This document shows positions 47,862-56,284 of a DNA stretch of 64,000 nt, piece by piece. The translations under genes were made by a program, and so were the position numbers. The notes below the pieces were generated by a model. It did not search any database. It was not told where the DNA came from and worked only from the letters and a program-made list of their open reading frames with translations. Source of the stretch: Bradyrhizobium arachidis (GTDB lineage Bacteria > Pseudomonadota > Alphaproteobacteria > Rhizobiales > Xanthobacteraceae); the NCBI RefSeq assembly GCF_015291705.1, contig NZ_CP030050.1:8680001-8744000 (forward strand), read 5' to 3'. Within the stretch, counting starts at the first letter, position 1, and each line of letters begins with the position of its first letter.

Positions 47862-48770
47862 ATGACCGGACTACGCGATCAATTGCACGGGCTGTGGCTG
47901 CCGCTGGTGACGCCGTTTCAGGGCGGCAAGCTCGACGAGACCTCGCTGCGGCGACTGACCCGGCACTATTGCGGACAGGCTATCGACGGCTTCATCCTGG
48001 GGGCGACCTCCGGTGAAGGCATGACCTTGCGCGAGGCCGAGCTCGAGCGCCTCGTCGCCGTCGTGCGCGAGGAGATGGCGGCGGGCCGCCGCAACATCCC
48101 GATCTGCCTCGGCCTGTCGGGCGCAGACACGGCGCGAATGAAGGATCGCCTCGACGAGACCGCGGACTGGGCGATCGACGGCTATTTGATCGCGAGCCCC
48201 TATTACGTGCGGCCCTCGCAGCGCGGGTTGCTCGCCCATTTCGAGGCGCTGGCCGATCACGCCGCCTGGCCGCTCGCGCTCTACAACATTCCCTATCGCT
48301 GCGCGGTCAACATCACCAACCAGACCATGCTACGGCTCGCCGAGCATCAGAACATCGTCGGCCTCAAGGATTGCGGCGCGAGCCGCGAGCAATCGATCGC
48401 GCTGCTGCGCGACCGTCCGAAGGATTTTCGCGTGCTGACCGGCGAGGACGCGAACTATCTCGAGGCACTCACCGACGGTGCCGATGGCGGCATCGTGTTG
48501 TCCGCCCATGTCGAGACCGCGACGTTCGCTGCGATCTATAGCGAGCTCAAGCGCGGCAACCACGATGCTGCGCTGGCACGCTGGAATGAGGTCGCGGAAC
48601 TGACGCGGCTGCTGTTCGCAGAGCCGAGCCCTGCACCGGCAAAGTACTGGCTGTGGCGCAGCGGCCTGATCGACAGCCCCGAAGTGCGCCTGCCGATGGT
48701 GGAGGTGAGCAGCGAGCTCGCCGCCACGATCGATCGCGAGATCGCGCGGCGGATGAAGGTCGCGGCGTAG
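47862..48770 (+). CDS. DapA-family (dihydrodipicolinate synthase/NAL) aldolase
   Basis: 302 residues forming a TIM barrel. The Schiff-base lysine is Lys169 (NIVGLKDCGAS) and the conserved tyrosine is Tyr141 (LYNIPYR). The substrate-binding text is ATSGEGMTL rather than the GTTGES of true DapA, so lysine synthesis is not certain; related aldolases act on other pyruvate adducts. GAGAAGGAGAT precedes ATG 47862. Confidence 0.88.
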   Translation: MTGLRDQLHGLWLPLVTPFQGGKLDETSLRRLTRHYCGQAIDGFILGATSGEGMTLREAELERLVAVVREEMAAGRRNIPICLGLSGADTARMKDRLDETADWAIDGYLIASPYYVRPSQRGLLAHFEALADHAAWPLALYNIPYRCAVNITNQTMLRLAEHQNIVGLKDCGASREQSIALLRDRPKDFRVLTGEDANYLEALTDGADGGIVLSAHVETATFAAIYSELKRGNHDAALARWNEVAELTRLLFAEPSPAPAKYWLWRSGLIDSPEVRLPMVEVSSELAATIDREIARRMKVAA

Positions 48771-48808
48771 CGCTTCTTTCGTGTTTGCCGAGCCAGCCCC
48801 TCACCCCA

Positions 48809-48836
48809 CCCTCTCCCCGCAAGAGCGGGGAGAGGG
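48809..48836. repeat. Intergenic palindrome, family F core
   Basis: CCCTCTCCCCGC / GCGGGGAGAGGG around AAGA. This perfect 12-bp stem may also serve as terminator of the DapA-family gene. Confidence 0.85.
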
Positions 48837-48965
48837 AGTGAGAGAGCGCTGCCGTGGTTAACCGTGCGCGAACTCCCCTCGCTACTGCCGCAAGGCGCAT
48901 CCACGTCTCGTTTACGCAATGGCGCCTATCGTTTCCCTCAAAGTCTACCAAAGGGGGAATATCCA

Positions 48966-49112
48966 ATGGGGAATCGCACCCGGCCTACGGCCGCGAGCCA
49001 ATTCGCGCCCGCCGATCTCTTGCAGGGAATTCTCGTGGTATCGTCGTTCGGGTTCTGGGCTGTCGTGCTCGGCCTGATGCCGGTGCTGCTGTTCCGGATC
49101 TGGCTCGCCTGA
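48966..49112 (+). CDS. 48-residue single-pass membrane protein
   Basis: ATG 48966 stands eight bases after AAGGGGGA. Hydrophilic N-terminus of about 15 residues, then FAPADLLQGILVVSSFGFWA and VVLGLMPVLLFRIWLA, which form one long or two short hydrophobic segments. No family is recognised. A second protein of exactly the same length and general plan follows. Confidence 0.62.
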   Translation: MGNRTRPTAASQFAPADLLQGILVVSSFGFWAVVLGLMPVLLFRIWLA

Positions 49113-49247
49113 CGGCGGCGCGCCGCACTCGCATAGTTAATCCGTGGTGGCAAATGCGCTGGAAAAGCGCAGGAGCCTGCGGGACGGAATCTTAAAGCAT
49201 CCCGCCTATCGTCCAAGCCCATAAGCGAAGAAATCGCGGGGGCGTTT

Positions 49248-49394
49248 GTGAATAGTCATAACGAGGCGGCGTCGCATTACGACGCAGCAGAGCAGAACTT
49301 TACCACCGGCGACATTCTCTGGGCCGTCGGCATCTGGTCGGTGATCCTGACCCTGTCACCGGTCATCGTGTTCTACATGCTGATGGTGGCGTGA
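49248..49394 (+). CDS. 48-residue single-pass membrane protein, second of a tandem pair
   Basis: Starts with GTG 49248 seven bases after CGGGGGCG. Hydrophilic start (NSHNEAASHYDAAEQ), then NFTTGDILWAVGIWSVILTL and SPVIVFYMLMVA. The elements F..(A/G)D(L/I)L, and PV..F....(V/L)A at the end, match its neighbour. It is too short for most gene finders. Function unknown. Confidence 0.58.
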   Translation: MNSHNEAASHYDAAEQNFTTGDILWAVGIWSVILTLSPVIVFYMLMVA

Positions 49395-49465
49395 GCTTCA
49401 GTTCGAGATTCCGGGTCTGGCGCTGATGCGCCATCCCGGAATGAGGAGTGAAGCCCGGAAACGCA

Positions 49466-49489
49466 AAACGCGCGGGCATCCGCGCGTTT
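49466..49489. terminator. Bidirectional terminator-like hairpin
   Basis: AAACGCGCGG / CCGCGCGTTT around GCAT, between the second small membrane protein gene (plus) and parA (minus). Another hairpin, ATTCCGGG..GGCGC / GCGCC..CCCGGAAT, stands at 49413-49442. Confidence 0.8.
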
Positions 49490-49514
49490 GTCGTCCGGGG
49501 AATGAATTGTGAAA

Positions 49515-50192
49515 TTATGCTGCCTGCTTGTGCATTGCGCCGGACGCCGACGCCGTGCCGCGAATAGCCTTCACTGAACGCTCGATCGCCGCCCACAGCC
49601 TTGCGATCTCCTGCGCCGCGCGGCTCTCGGCCTGATACTCGCGCGCGCCTTCGCCGTGGCTCAGCGCCATCAGCAAATCCGAACGGTTGGTGATCTGGCC
49701 GCCCCACACCGGAGCGCGGAATTTCGCCAGCGCCTCGCGGGCGATGGTGACGATCGGGCTTTCGGACTCGTCGCGCTTGGCCGGCGCACCGTTGAGCACG
49801 ACCGCATAGGGCTTGCGCGCCGCTCGGCACATCTGGATGGTTTCCTGCACCGCGTTGACGTCGAACACGCCGGGACGGGCGGGAATGACGACCATGGTGG
49901 CATTCTTGATCGCGTCGTCGACGACGGCCGAGAGGTTCGGCGGCGTGTCGATCAACACCCATTCATAGCCGTCGCGCTTGGCAGCGGAGACGATGCCGCT
50001 GACGGAGTTCACCGCTGCCTTGATCGGCGGCTCGTTGGTGCCACGCAGCTTGTGCCACAGCGTGAGCGAGCCTTGCGGATCCGCATCGACGAGCAGGATG
50101 GGCTTGGTCGCCTTGATCTGCGCGGCGAGATGTGCAGCCAGGGTGCTCTTCCCCGAGCCGCCTTTACGCGATGCAAAAACAATAACGTTCAT
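49515..50192 (-). CDS. orphan ParA/MinD-type ATPase
   Basis: 225 residues. Deviant Walker A ASRKGGSGKSTLA with the signature lysine Lys10 and P-loop Lys15, VLIDTPPN as Walker B region. The family uses ATP-driven dimerisation to position DNA or protein cargo. No parB or centromere-like repeat is beside it, so it is an orphan type, perhaps positioning a protein cluster or acting like VirC1/ParA-like chromosomal proteins. Confidence 0.88.
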   Translation of the reverse strand: MNVIVFASRKGGSGKSTLAAHLAAQIKATKPILLVDADPQGSLTLWHKLRGTNEPPIKAAVNSVSGIVSAAKRDGYEWVLIDTPPNLSAVVDDAIKNATMVVIPARPGVFDVNAVQETIQMCRAARKPYAVVLNGAPAKRDESESPIVTIAREALAKFRAPVWGGQITNRSDLLMALSHGEGAREYQAESRAAQEIARLWAAIERSVKAIRGTASASGAMHKQAA

Positions 50193-50674
50193 ACCTTCGG
50201 CCTCCAGATTGACCCCAGGCTATGAAAATGAATCACGACGCTGATTCGTGAAAGAAAAATTTATCAGGAGTTGCGTCGCCGCCACGAAATAACAGTGGGT
50301 GTTGGCTTTTGAGTCACACTGCTGCGAGCGACGAGACACGCACTGCAATGAAACGCCTGTCATCCAAGCGTCTGTGCGCTTTTTGAGCAGCGCGGCGGGA
50401 AAAACCGAATGCAACCTGCCCGCGTAAACCTTCTCCCGACTCTTTTCCATCGCGCCCGTCCGTAATACCCGCAAGTCCGCGCGGGGCCCGCGCGAACAAA
50501 AGGAGTCCGGAAGCTGTCGCGAGGCTGAGGGCCGGAGTCGTTCCGACCCGGGAACGGCAAGCTTGCGTGACACAAGCTTGCGTGACATCGGTCACAAGCG
50601 GAGCACGGAATGCAAATGCCCGGGCAGGCGCCCGGGCATCACGAGGTTTCAAAAGAGGAACGCGGCTGTCGTGC
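50193..50674. other. Intergenic region upstream of parA, no gene seen
   Basis: About 480 bases. It contains a direct repeat CAAGCTTGCGTGACA (50561 and 50575) and the hairpin at 50616-50639. Otherwise I see nothing convincing. Confidence 0.5.
50616..50639. terminator. Terminator-like hairpin
   Basis: ATGCCCGGG / CCCGGGCAT around CAGGCG, 36 bases behind the stop of the Cys-containing secreted protein (minus). T tract weak. Confidence 0.6.
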
Positions 50675-51043
50675 TCAGCCCTCGTCGGTTTTCTTCTTCT
50701 TGCTCGCCTTCGCCGCCGGCTTCTTCTTCGCGGTCGTCGAGGCGCTTTTCGGCGCGATGTTGGTCGGCCTGCTGGCGCGCCGGGAGGCCGCCTCACCTGG
50801 CTCCGGCCCGCGACGGAAGAACACCGCGCATTGCGGCGAGAGCTGCGACTTCCTCTGGATCATGCAGGCGGTGATGGCGTCGACGTTGGGAACGAACTCG
50901 CCGCAGAGCCGCATCGCATCCGGCGTGCAGGCCTGCTGCTGCTCCGGCGTGTAGGCAAAGCCAGAGCCCGGCTGCACCAGGACGGCCAGCGCAAGCGCGA
51001 GGCCTGCGGCGGCCACGGATTGTCTGAAGCGAAACACCGGCAT
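50675..51043 (-). CDS. secreted protein with four-cysteine domain and lysine-rich tail
   Basis: 122 residues from ATG 51043, preceded by GGGGGGA. A signal peptide (about residues 1-30, ending GSGFA) is followed by a short domain CTPDAMRLCGEFVPN..ITACMIQ..LSPQC, which probably forms two disulfides, and a tail rich in Lys, Ala and Ser (KSASTTAKKKPAAKASKKKK). Tail composition suggests binding to DNA, polyanions or the cell surface. Unknown family. Confidence 0.75.
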   Translation of the reverse strand: MPVFRFRQSVAAAGLALALAVLVQPGSGFAYTPEQQQACTPDAMRLCGEFVPNVDAITACMIQRKSQLSPQCAVFFRRGPEPGEAASRRASRPTNIAPKSASTTAKKKPAAKASKKKKTDEG

Positions 51044-51200
51044 GGATCCCCCCAAATGTCGAACAGGAGGGAATAGTGGGTGAACGGCGGTTGGTTGGCA
51101 ACCGAGGGCAGATGCGAAAACGCGCCGCTGTGCGGTCTCGGCAACAGCGGCGGCCGTGGCGAAGGCGCCGTGGTTGACGGAGCCCACCATCTCTTACGCT

Positions 51201-51301
51201 GTCGTCGCCCGGCCTGACCGGGCGACCCAGTACTCCGAGACGGCGATGGTTCAATCGAGAAGCCGCGGCGTACTGGATCCCCCGCTTTCGCGGGGGATGA
51301 C
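51201..51301. repeat. Intergenic palindrome, family C copy 2
   Basis: GTCGTCGCCCGGCCTGACCG and mirrored CGCTTTCGCGGGGGATGAC, with inner ACCCAGTACTCC / CGTACTGGAT as at 22217. Confidence 0.85.
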
Positions 51302-51500
51302 GGCGGTGGGTGGGGTCCGTTAAAAAGATTCGAAAACAACCCCATGCACAGTAGCCGTGGCCCCGGGCCGGCTTGCGAATCTCCGCACGTCTGCGGATTT
51401 TACGAAATCCATTTGACTCGTCGGGCAAAACAGGGGCATGATGGCACCATTGAGGGTGCGTGGGGTGGTGAGGCCATATCCCCGTGAGGTTGAGGGGCGC

Positions 51501-52445
51501 ATGGCCACCGTATTGATCGTCGCGCCGGTGTTCGCCCTGATCGCTGCGGGCTATGCCTCGGTGCTGTTCCGCTTCGTCTCGGAGACCGCGCACAAGGGCA
51601 TTAGCGAATTCGCCTTCAGCATCGCGATTCCCGCCCTGCTGTTCCGCACCATCGTCGTGTCGGAATTCCCCGACGTCAGCCCGTGGCGCATGTGGGGCGC
51701 CTATTACGGCGCGCTCGCGCTGACCTGGATCGCGGCGCTGATCCTCTCGGCCCTGCTGCGCGCGCGGCGCGAGGACCGCGAGGACGGTGTCGTGTTCGCG
51801 ATCGGCTCGGTCTACGGCAACATCGTGATGCTCGGCATTCCGCTGGTGCTCTCGGCGCTCGGCAACGAGGCGGCGGGGCCGATGGCGCTGATCCTGTCGG
51901 TGAACACGCCGCTGCTCTGGCTCTGCGGCATCCTGCAGATGGAGCTCGTCAGCCGCAAGCGCACCGGCTCTGCCCTCTCGGTGATCCGCCCCGTGCTCAC
52001 CGATCTCTCCCGCAACCCCTTGATGCTGGCGATCGGCTTCGGCGTGGTGTGGCGCTTCACCGGCCTCGGCCTCAATCCCGTCGTCGACAGGACGATCGAG
52101 CTGCTCGCGCAGGCGGGATCGCCGGCCGCCTTGATCGCGCTCGGCATCAACCTGTTTCGGTTCGAGGTGAAAGGCGAGATGACAAGCGTCGTCGTGATGA
52201 GCGCGCTCAAACTGCTGGCGATGCCGGCGGTCGCGTACGCGCTGGCGACACTGCTCGGCCTGCCACCGGTCGTGACAGGCGTCGTCGTGTTGTTCGCGGC
52301 GATGCCGACCGGCGCGAACGCGTATATCTTCGCGGTTCAGTATCAGCGGCTGGTGAATCCGGTGTCCGGCGCGGTGGCGCTGGGGACGCTGCTGGCGGCG
52401 ATGACGTTGCCGGTGGTGGTGATCGTGGTGGCGGGGGTGAGATAG
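51501..52445 (+). CDS. AEC-family transporter (auxin efflux carrier type)
   Basis: 314 residues with about ten hydrophobic segments. FAFSIAIPALLFRTI, YGNIVMLGIPLVLSALG and AAMPTGANAYIFA are typical of bacterial AEC/malonate-type carriers, which transport organic acids across the inner membrane. GAGGGG precedes ATG 51501; the frame opens at 51438. A damaged partial copy lies at 53311-53645 behind tenA. Confidence 0.88.
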   Translation: MATVLIVAPVFALIAAGYASVLFRFVSETAHKGISEFAFSIAIPALLFRTIVVSEFPDVSPWRMWGAYYGALALTWIAALILSALLRARREDREDGVVFAIGSVYGNIVMLGIPLVLSALGNEAAGPMALILSVNTPLLWLCGILQMELVSRKRTGSALSVIRPVLTDLSRNPLMLAIGFGVVWRFTGLGLNPVVDRTIELLAQAGSPAALIALGINLFRFEVKGEMTSVVVMSALKLLAMPAVAYALATLLGLPPVVTGVVVLFAAMPTGANAYIFAVQYQRLVNPVSGAVALGTLLAAMTLPVVVIVVAGVR

Positions 52446-52470
52446 GGACCCCCGACGATTGCCGAAACCG

Positions 52471-53145
52471 CTATTCGACCCGCGAGCCCGCGCGCCAGGC
52501 CATCTCCCAAAAATCTGCCTCGAGCCTGGTGGCCTCCTTGAAGATCGCGATCAGCTCTGCCTCGCGGGCCGGCGTGGCATAGAGTTCGGCGAGTTGCTCC
52601 ATGTGCGCCCGCGCTCTGGCAGCGACCTCCTGGTACGGCACGCCGGCGTATTCGGCGATCCAGGCGCGATAGGGGTTCGTCGCAGCGTCCGCTTGGGGTC
52701 GCGAGGCGAGCCGCGTTGCGATCTCCGCGTACCCGATCACGCAGGGGGCAAGCGCCACCTTGAGTGCCAGCAGGTCGCCGCGCATTCCAGCGTCGAGCAC
52801 GTAGCGTGTATAGGCCAGCATCTCTGCGGCCGGAGGAGCCTGTTCAAGATCGGACGGGGATAGACCCCAGCCGGCACAGAGCTTCACGTGCAGGTTCATC
52901 TCGACATCGAGGATGGCCGAAAGGCCGGCCGCGGCCTCGCGCATGTCGGCAAGCCTGGGCGACTTGTAGACCGCGAGCGCGTACGCGCGAGCAAACTCGA
53001 TGAGGAACAGGTAGTCCTGAACGAGGTAGTGACGAAACGCCGCTTCGGGGAGCGAGCCGTCTGCCAATCCGTTCGTGAAGGGATGTTCGGTGTAGGCCCG
53101 CCACTCAACGGATGCTTCTGTCTTGAGACGCTCGAAGAAACTCAC
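52471..53145 (-). CDS. tenA: TenA-family aminohydrolase (thiaminase II)
   Basis: 224 residues, all-helical. The catalytic cysteine is Cys135 (LAPCVIGYAE) and the conserved glutamate is Glu209 (RLEADFWEMAW); further conserved text is HPFTNGLADGSLPEAAFRHYLVQDY. TenA releases 4-amino-5-hydroxymethylpyrimidine from degraded thiamine for salvage. No thi genes or TPP riboswitch are nearby. It converges with the AEC gene. Confidence 0.92.
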   Translation of the reverse strand: MSFFERLKTEASVEWRAYTEHPFTNGLADGSLPEAAFRHYLVQDYLFLIEFARAYALAVYKSPRLADMREAAAGLSAILDVEMNLHVKLCAGWGLSPSDLEQAPPAAEMLAYTRYVLDAGMRGDLLALKVALAPCVIGYAEIATRLASRPQADAATNPYRAWIAEYAGVPYQEVAARARAHMEQLAELYATPAREAELIAIFKEATRLEADFWEMAWRAGSRVE

Positions 53146-53310
53146 GATCTTTTCCGCCTGGCTTGCTTTTCCATGAACGCCCTTGGCTCGCTACCGATAT
53201 CGCATTGCGACCTAGGGAGCTACGGTGACAGCGCACAAAATTGGCCTTGAGCAGCATTGCGGATAGGGCCCTCCCCGCGTCGAAAGTTTGGTCCAGTGTC
53301 ACCGCAATTC

Positions 53311-53645
53311 CGTCGTCGACAGGACGATCGAGCTGCTCGCGCAGGCGGGATCGCCGGCCGCCTTGATCGCGCTCGGCATCACCTGTTCCGCTTCGAGGTG
53401 AAGGGCGAGAAGCTCAGCATTTTGGTGATGTGCGCGCTCAAGCTGGTGGCGATGCCGGCGGCCGCATTCGTGCTGGCAAAACTGCTGGGCCTGCCGCCGA
53501 ATGCTGCCGGCGTCATCGTGCTGTTCGCGGCGATGCCGACCGGCGCCAACGCCTACATCTTCGCGGCGCAGAGTATTAGCGGTTGGTGAACCCGGTGTCA
53601 GGCGCGGTGGCGCTGGGCACGCTGCTGGCGGCGGCGGCGTGGATG
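53311..53645 (+). pseudogene. Frameshifted partial copy of an AEC transporter gene
   Basis: The first 70 bases are identical to 52080-52149 inside the intact AEC gene; the rest, up to GTGGCGCTGGGCACGCTGC, is only about 80 percent alike. At least two frameshifts occur, near 53382 (a lost A in GGCATCACCTG) and 53575 (GAGTATTAGCGG). There is no start codon for the family's N-terminal half. It is the remnant of a second AEC gene joined to the first by recombination. Confidence 0.85.
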
Positions 53646-54021
53646 GATAACGCACATTCGCGGCCATACCGCTCCGACCACGGAGCATCATTCCACCTAC
53701 GGCGTGACGTCTATAGGACTACGATAATGCAAATTATCGCCATGCTCGCCTATTTTTTTCGCCACACTTCCTAATTAACCGACTGGCCCAGCAGTTGGGG
53801 GGGCACCTCGAAATTCCCACTGCTTTGAAATCAGTTCGCGGCGCTTCGCGCTGCGGGCGTGCGCTGTGTCTCGCGCCTTCGCGAGGCGCGGCACGTGAAG
53901 GTGTTCGCGGTGCGCAGCACTGCGAGCATGCAATAGGTCGCGGGCCATCACGGCGTGCGGCAGCGAATTCCCTTGTCAACGTCAAAGAGAATCATCTCTG
54001 CAACGCGATGGAGCCTGAATT
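53646..54021. other. Intergenic region before the lyase-like protein, no gene seen
   Basis: About 375 bases with a drop in GC (TATAGGACTACGATAATGCA, then CGCCTATTTTTTTCGCC) and small GC hairpins such as CTCGCGCCTTCGCGAG. An ATG at 54008 is out of frame with the following gene. Confidence 0.45.
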
Positions 54022-55830
54022 TTGGATACTACCGGCACGATTACGTCGTTTTCGTCTACACCGAAAAATCGCTTTGACATCGGTGGCGACGGCTACGAAG
54101 TCCAGACGGCTGGCAACAGCTATAGCCTGAGCAATCCTGACTCCAACACACTGCGCTTCGAAGTCCACTCGGGCGATCGTGCCTGGTACGACAGCTCTTA
54201 TCCTGATCGCTCCGAAATTGAAGGCGACGCGCGTATTGCGGCCGGCACCCCGATCGCCATCGACTATCAGGTCAAGCTTGAGCCCAACGGCCCCAACAAC
54301 ACGTTCGTCAATACGACGTCGTCGTATTTCATCCTGGGCCAAATGCACAACGATGACAGCGCGAGCGGCGTGTCCACCTCGCCTCCATTTTACGTCAACA
54401 TGGTCGGCGATAAGATGGAGTTTGATGCGCTGTATGCCCTGCCCGGCGGCAATCCCAGCAACGGATCCTCTGATCTGAAGCACCTTACCTGGGACGGTCC
54501 CACTATCGTGCCGGGACAGTATTACGACATCAACGTCCAGGCCAATTTCTCCAACACCAGCGCGGGCTATCTGAAGGTGTCGGTCAATGGCCAGGAGGTC
54601 GTGAACTATAAGGGTCCCTTGGGTTTTGGCGATCCGACCTATTGGGAATATGGGATCTACCGGTCGCCAGCATCCGAATCGGCGGCTGTCGATTATCGCA
54701 ATATGACGCTCGTCACCGGCTCGGCCGCAAGCGGCTGGCAGGGCGTGGGCGGCACGTCGTCATCGGGCAGCACCTCGGGTAGCACGACCGGTAATTCCTC
54801 GTCTGGCACGACATCGGGCGGCACCACCGTGACCAATCCGACTGGCACCGCTTCCTCCGGAAGCACGTCCTCGGGTGGCACGACCAGTGATTCCTCGTCC
54901 GGCACGACATCGGGCGGCACCACCGTGACCAATCCGACTGGCACCGCTTCCTCCGGCAGCACGTCCTCGGGTAGCACGACCGGCAATTCCTCGTCCGGCA
55001 CGACATCGGGCGGCACCACCGTGACCGATCCGACTGGCAACACTTCCTCCGGCAGCGCGTCCTCGGGTAGCACGGGCGGAACGGACACGACGACGCCGGC
55101 GAAGCCGACGACGCCGGTTGCGCCTACTCTCACCGTCGCCGATAACACACTGTCGGTCAGCCCGGGCGGCAGCATCCCGCTGGGCCTGGGGGTGAGCGTG
55201 CCGCATGTCGGCGACAACGTGACGGTCAACATCTCCGGATTGCCGAAATACGAAACCATCACGGACAAACTCGACGGCAAGACCTTCAGCGGAAATTCGA
55301 TCACGCTGACCGCGGCCGAGGTCAACAGCGGTCTCTCGCTGAGCTCCTCCTACCGCGGTCACGGTCATCCGACCGCGACGCTGACGGTCACCGCGACCGA
55401 CTCGACCGGCACCCCGATCACGAGCGCGGCCCAGACCATCACGGTGAAGGATCCTCCGGCGACCACCACGAGCTCGAGCACATCGACGACGACGTCGGTG
55501 ACGAGTTCGGGCACGTCCACGACAACGACCTCAGGGGATGGCAGGTCTTGGGCGCAATCGCACCTCAACGCTGCTCAGTCGTTCAACAATCATCCCGACT
55601 TCGCACGGGCGGCGACAACGCGCAGCGACACCGGAGCATCGAGCGTCCCATCCACTCCCGCCACGACGACGACCGATACCGCCGCGGGCGCCGGCGCGAA
55701 GGCATACGCCCTCCTCAATCAGATGATGGCGGGCGATTTCGGTAGCGACTCGCATTTCGCGCAGGCAGGGGTGGCATCGTCAGCATCATCTCAGCAACAG
55801 GCCAACTTCCTCACGAGGCCTTTGCACTAG
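54022..55830 (+). CDS. secreted protein with polysaccharide-lyase-like domain and Ser/Thr/Gly repeats
   Basis: 602 residues. Residues 1-235 resemble heparin/alginate-lyase-type jelly rolls (NTLRFEVHSGDRAWYDSSYP, RSEIEGD, YFILGQMHND, YWEYGIYRS). Residues 245-345 are Ser/Thr/Gly-rich with three 32-residue repeats, followed by an Ig-like region (about 360-475) and a low-complexity tail. No signal peptide is seen, so type I secretion by a C-terminal signal is likely (inference). The only in-frame start is TTG 54022, because TGA stands at 54016; the N-terminus may be damaged. Confidence 0.72.
   Translation: MDTTGTITSFSSTPKNRFDIGGDGYEVQTAGNSYSLSNPDSNTLRFEVHSGDRAWYDSSYPDRSEIEGDARIAAGTPIAIDYQVKLEPNGPNNTFVNTTSSYFILGQMHNDDSASGVSTSPPFYVNMVGDKMEFDALYALPGGNPSNGSSDLKHLTWDGPTIVPGQYYDINVQANFSNTSAGYLKVSVNGQEVVNYKGPLGFGDPTYWEYGIYRSPASESAAVDYRNMTLVTGSAASGWQGVGGTSSSGSTSGSTTGNSSSGTTSGGTTVTNPTGTASSGSTSSGGTTSDSSSGTTSGGTTVTNPTGTASSGSTSSGSTTGNSSSGTTSGGTTVTDPTGNTSSGSASSGSTGGTDTTTPAKPTTPVAPTLTVADNTLSVSPGGSIPLGLGVSVPHVGDNVTVNISGLPKYETITDKLDGKTFSGNSITLTAAEVNSGLSLSSSYRGHGHPTATLTVTATDSTGTPITSAAQTITVKDPPATTTSSSTSTTTSVTSSGTSTTTTSGDGRSWAQSHLNAAQSFNNHPDFARAATTRSDTGASSVPSTPATTTTDTAAGAGAKAYALLNQMMAGDFGSDSHFAQAGVASSASSQQQANFLTRPLH
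54797..55084. repeat. Three tandem 96-bp repeats inside the secreted protein gene
   Basis: Units begin CCTCGT at 54797, 54893 and 54989, exactly 96 bases apart, and encode SSSGTTSGGTTVTNPTGTA and the following 13 residues. Units 1 and 2 are nearly identical, unit 3 has more changes. Confidence 0.9.
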
Positions 55831-55856
55831 CCCCCAACCAAGGTCACGCGCATCGG

Positions 55857-55875
55857 GCCGCCCCGCCGGGGCGGC
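55857..55875 (+). terminator. Hairpin behind the secreted protein gene
   Basis: GCCGCCCC / GGGGCGGC around GCC, 27 bases after the stop; no T tract. Confidence 0.5.
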
Positions 55876-56010
55876 TCCGGTGTCGCGCGGCCGGCGTCTC
55901 AAGGCAGTGCACGCAGGCCTGCTCGTTTGTGGGCAGCCGGCATTGCATAATTTTCCCGGTCGCTTATACCTGACAGGGCCGCTCAAAATCGGCCGTAAGG
56001 TTGGTGTAAG

Positions 56011-56268
56011 CTGAGCGACGGCAACAAGCCTTCGAACGAAGAATATTCGATCTACCTGCGCGGACCATCGACGGGTCGGATTGTGCGGCGTGTGAACCTC
56101 GTATGCCCAAATGAAGAGAGGGCAAAAGAACGCGCCCAGTCACTAGCAGGAGAATGCGCAGTCGAGCTCTGGAAGGGAGATCGGAAGATCGCGGAATATC
56201 CGGCACGAGAGCCCGGCCTGATTGCCAAGCTTCTGCGGTCGCTCCGCGACCTCACGTTTCCTTGGTAG
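56011..56268 (+). CDS. small protein of unknown function, start unclear
   Basis: The reading frame from 56011 encodes 85 residues with a sensible soluble fold (SDGNKPSNEEYSIYLRGPST, then RIVRRVNLVCPNEERAKERA and AVELWKGDRKIAEYPA). There is no ATG, GTG or TTG at its natural start: the codon there is CTG (56011), and the first standard start is GTG 56083, in the middle of the fold. It may use CTG or have lost its start. Family not recognised. Confidence 0.55.
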   Translation: MSDGNKPSNEEYSIYLRGPSTGRIVRRVNLVCPNEERAKERAQSLAGECAVELWKGDRKIAEYPAREPGLIAKLLRSLRDLTFPW

Positions 56269-56284
56269 TTTGACCACAGCAGCG

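Noticed and set aside
54693..55368. Minus-strand frames opposite the Ser/Thr/Gly repeats
   Set aside because: They only mirror the tandem repeats and have no start signal.
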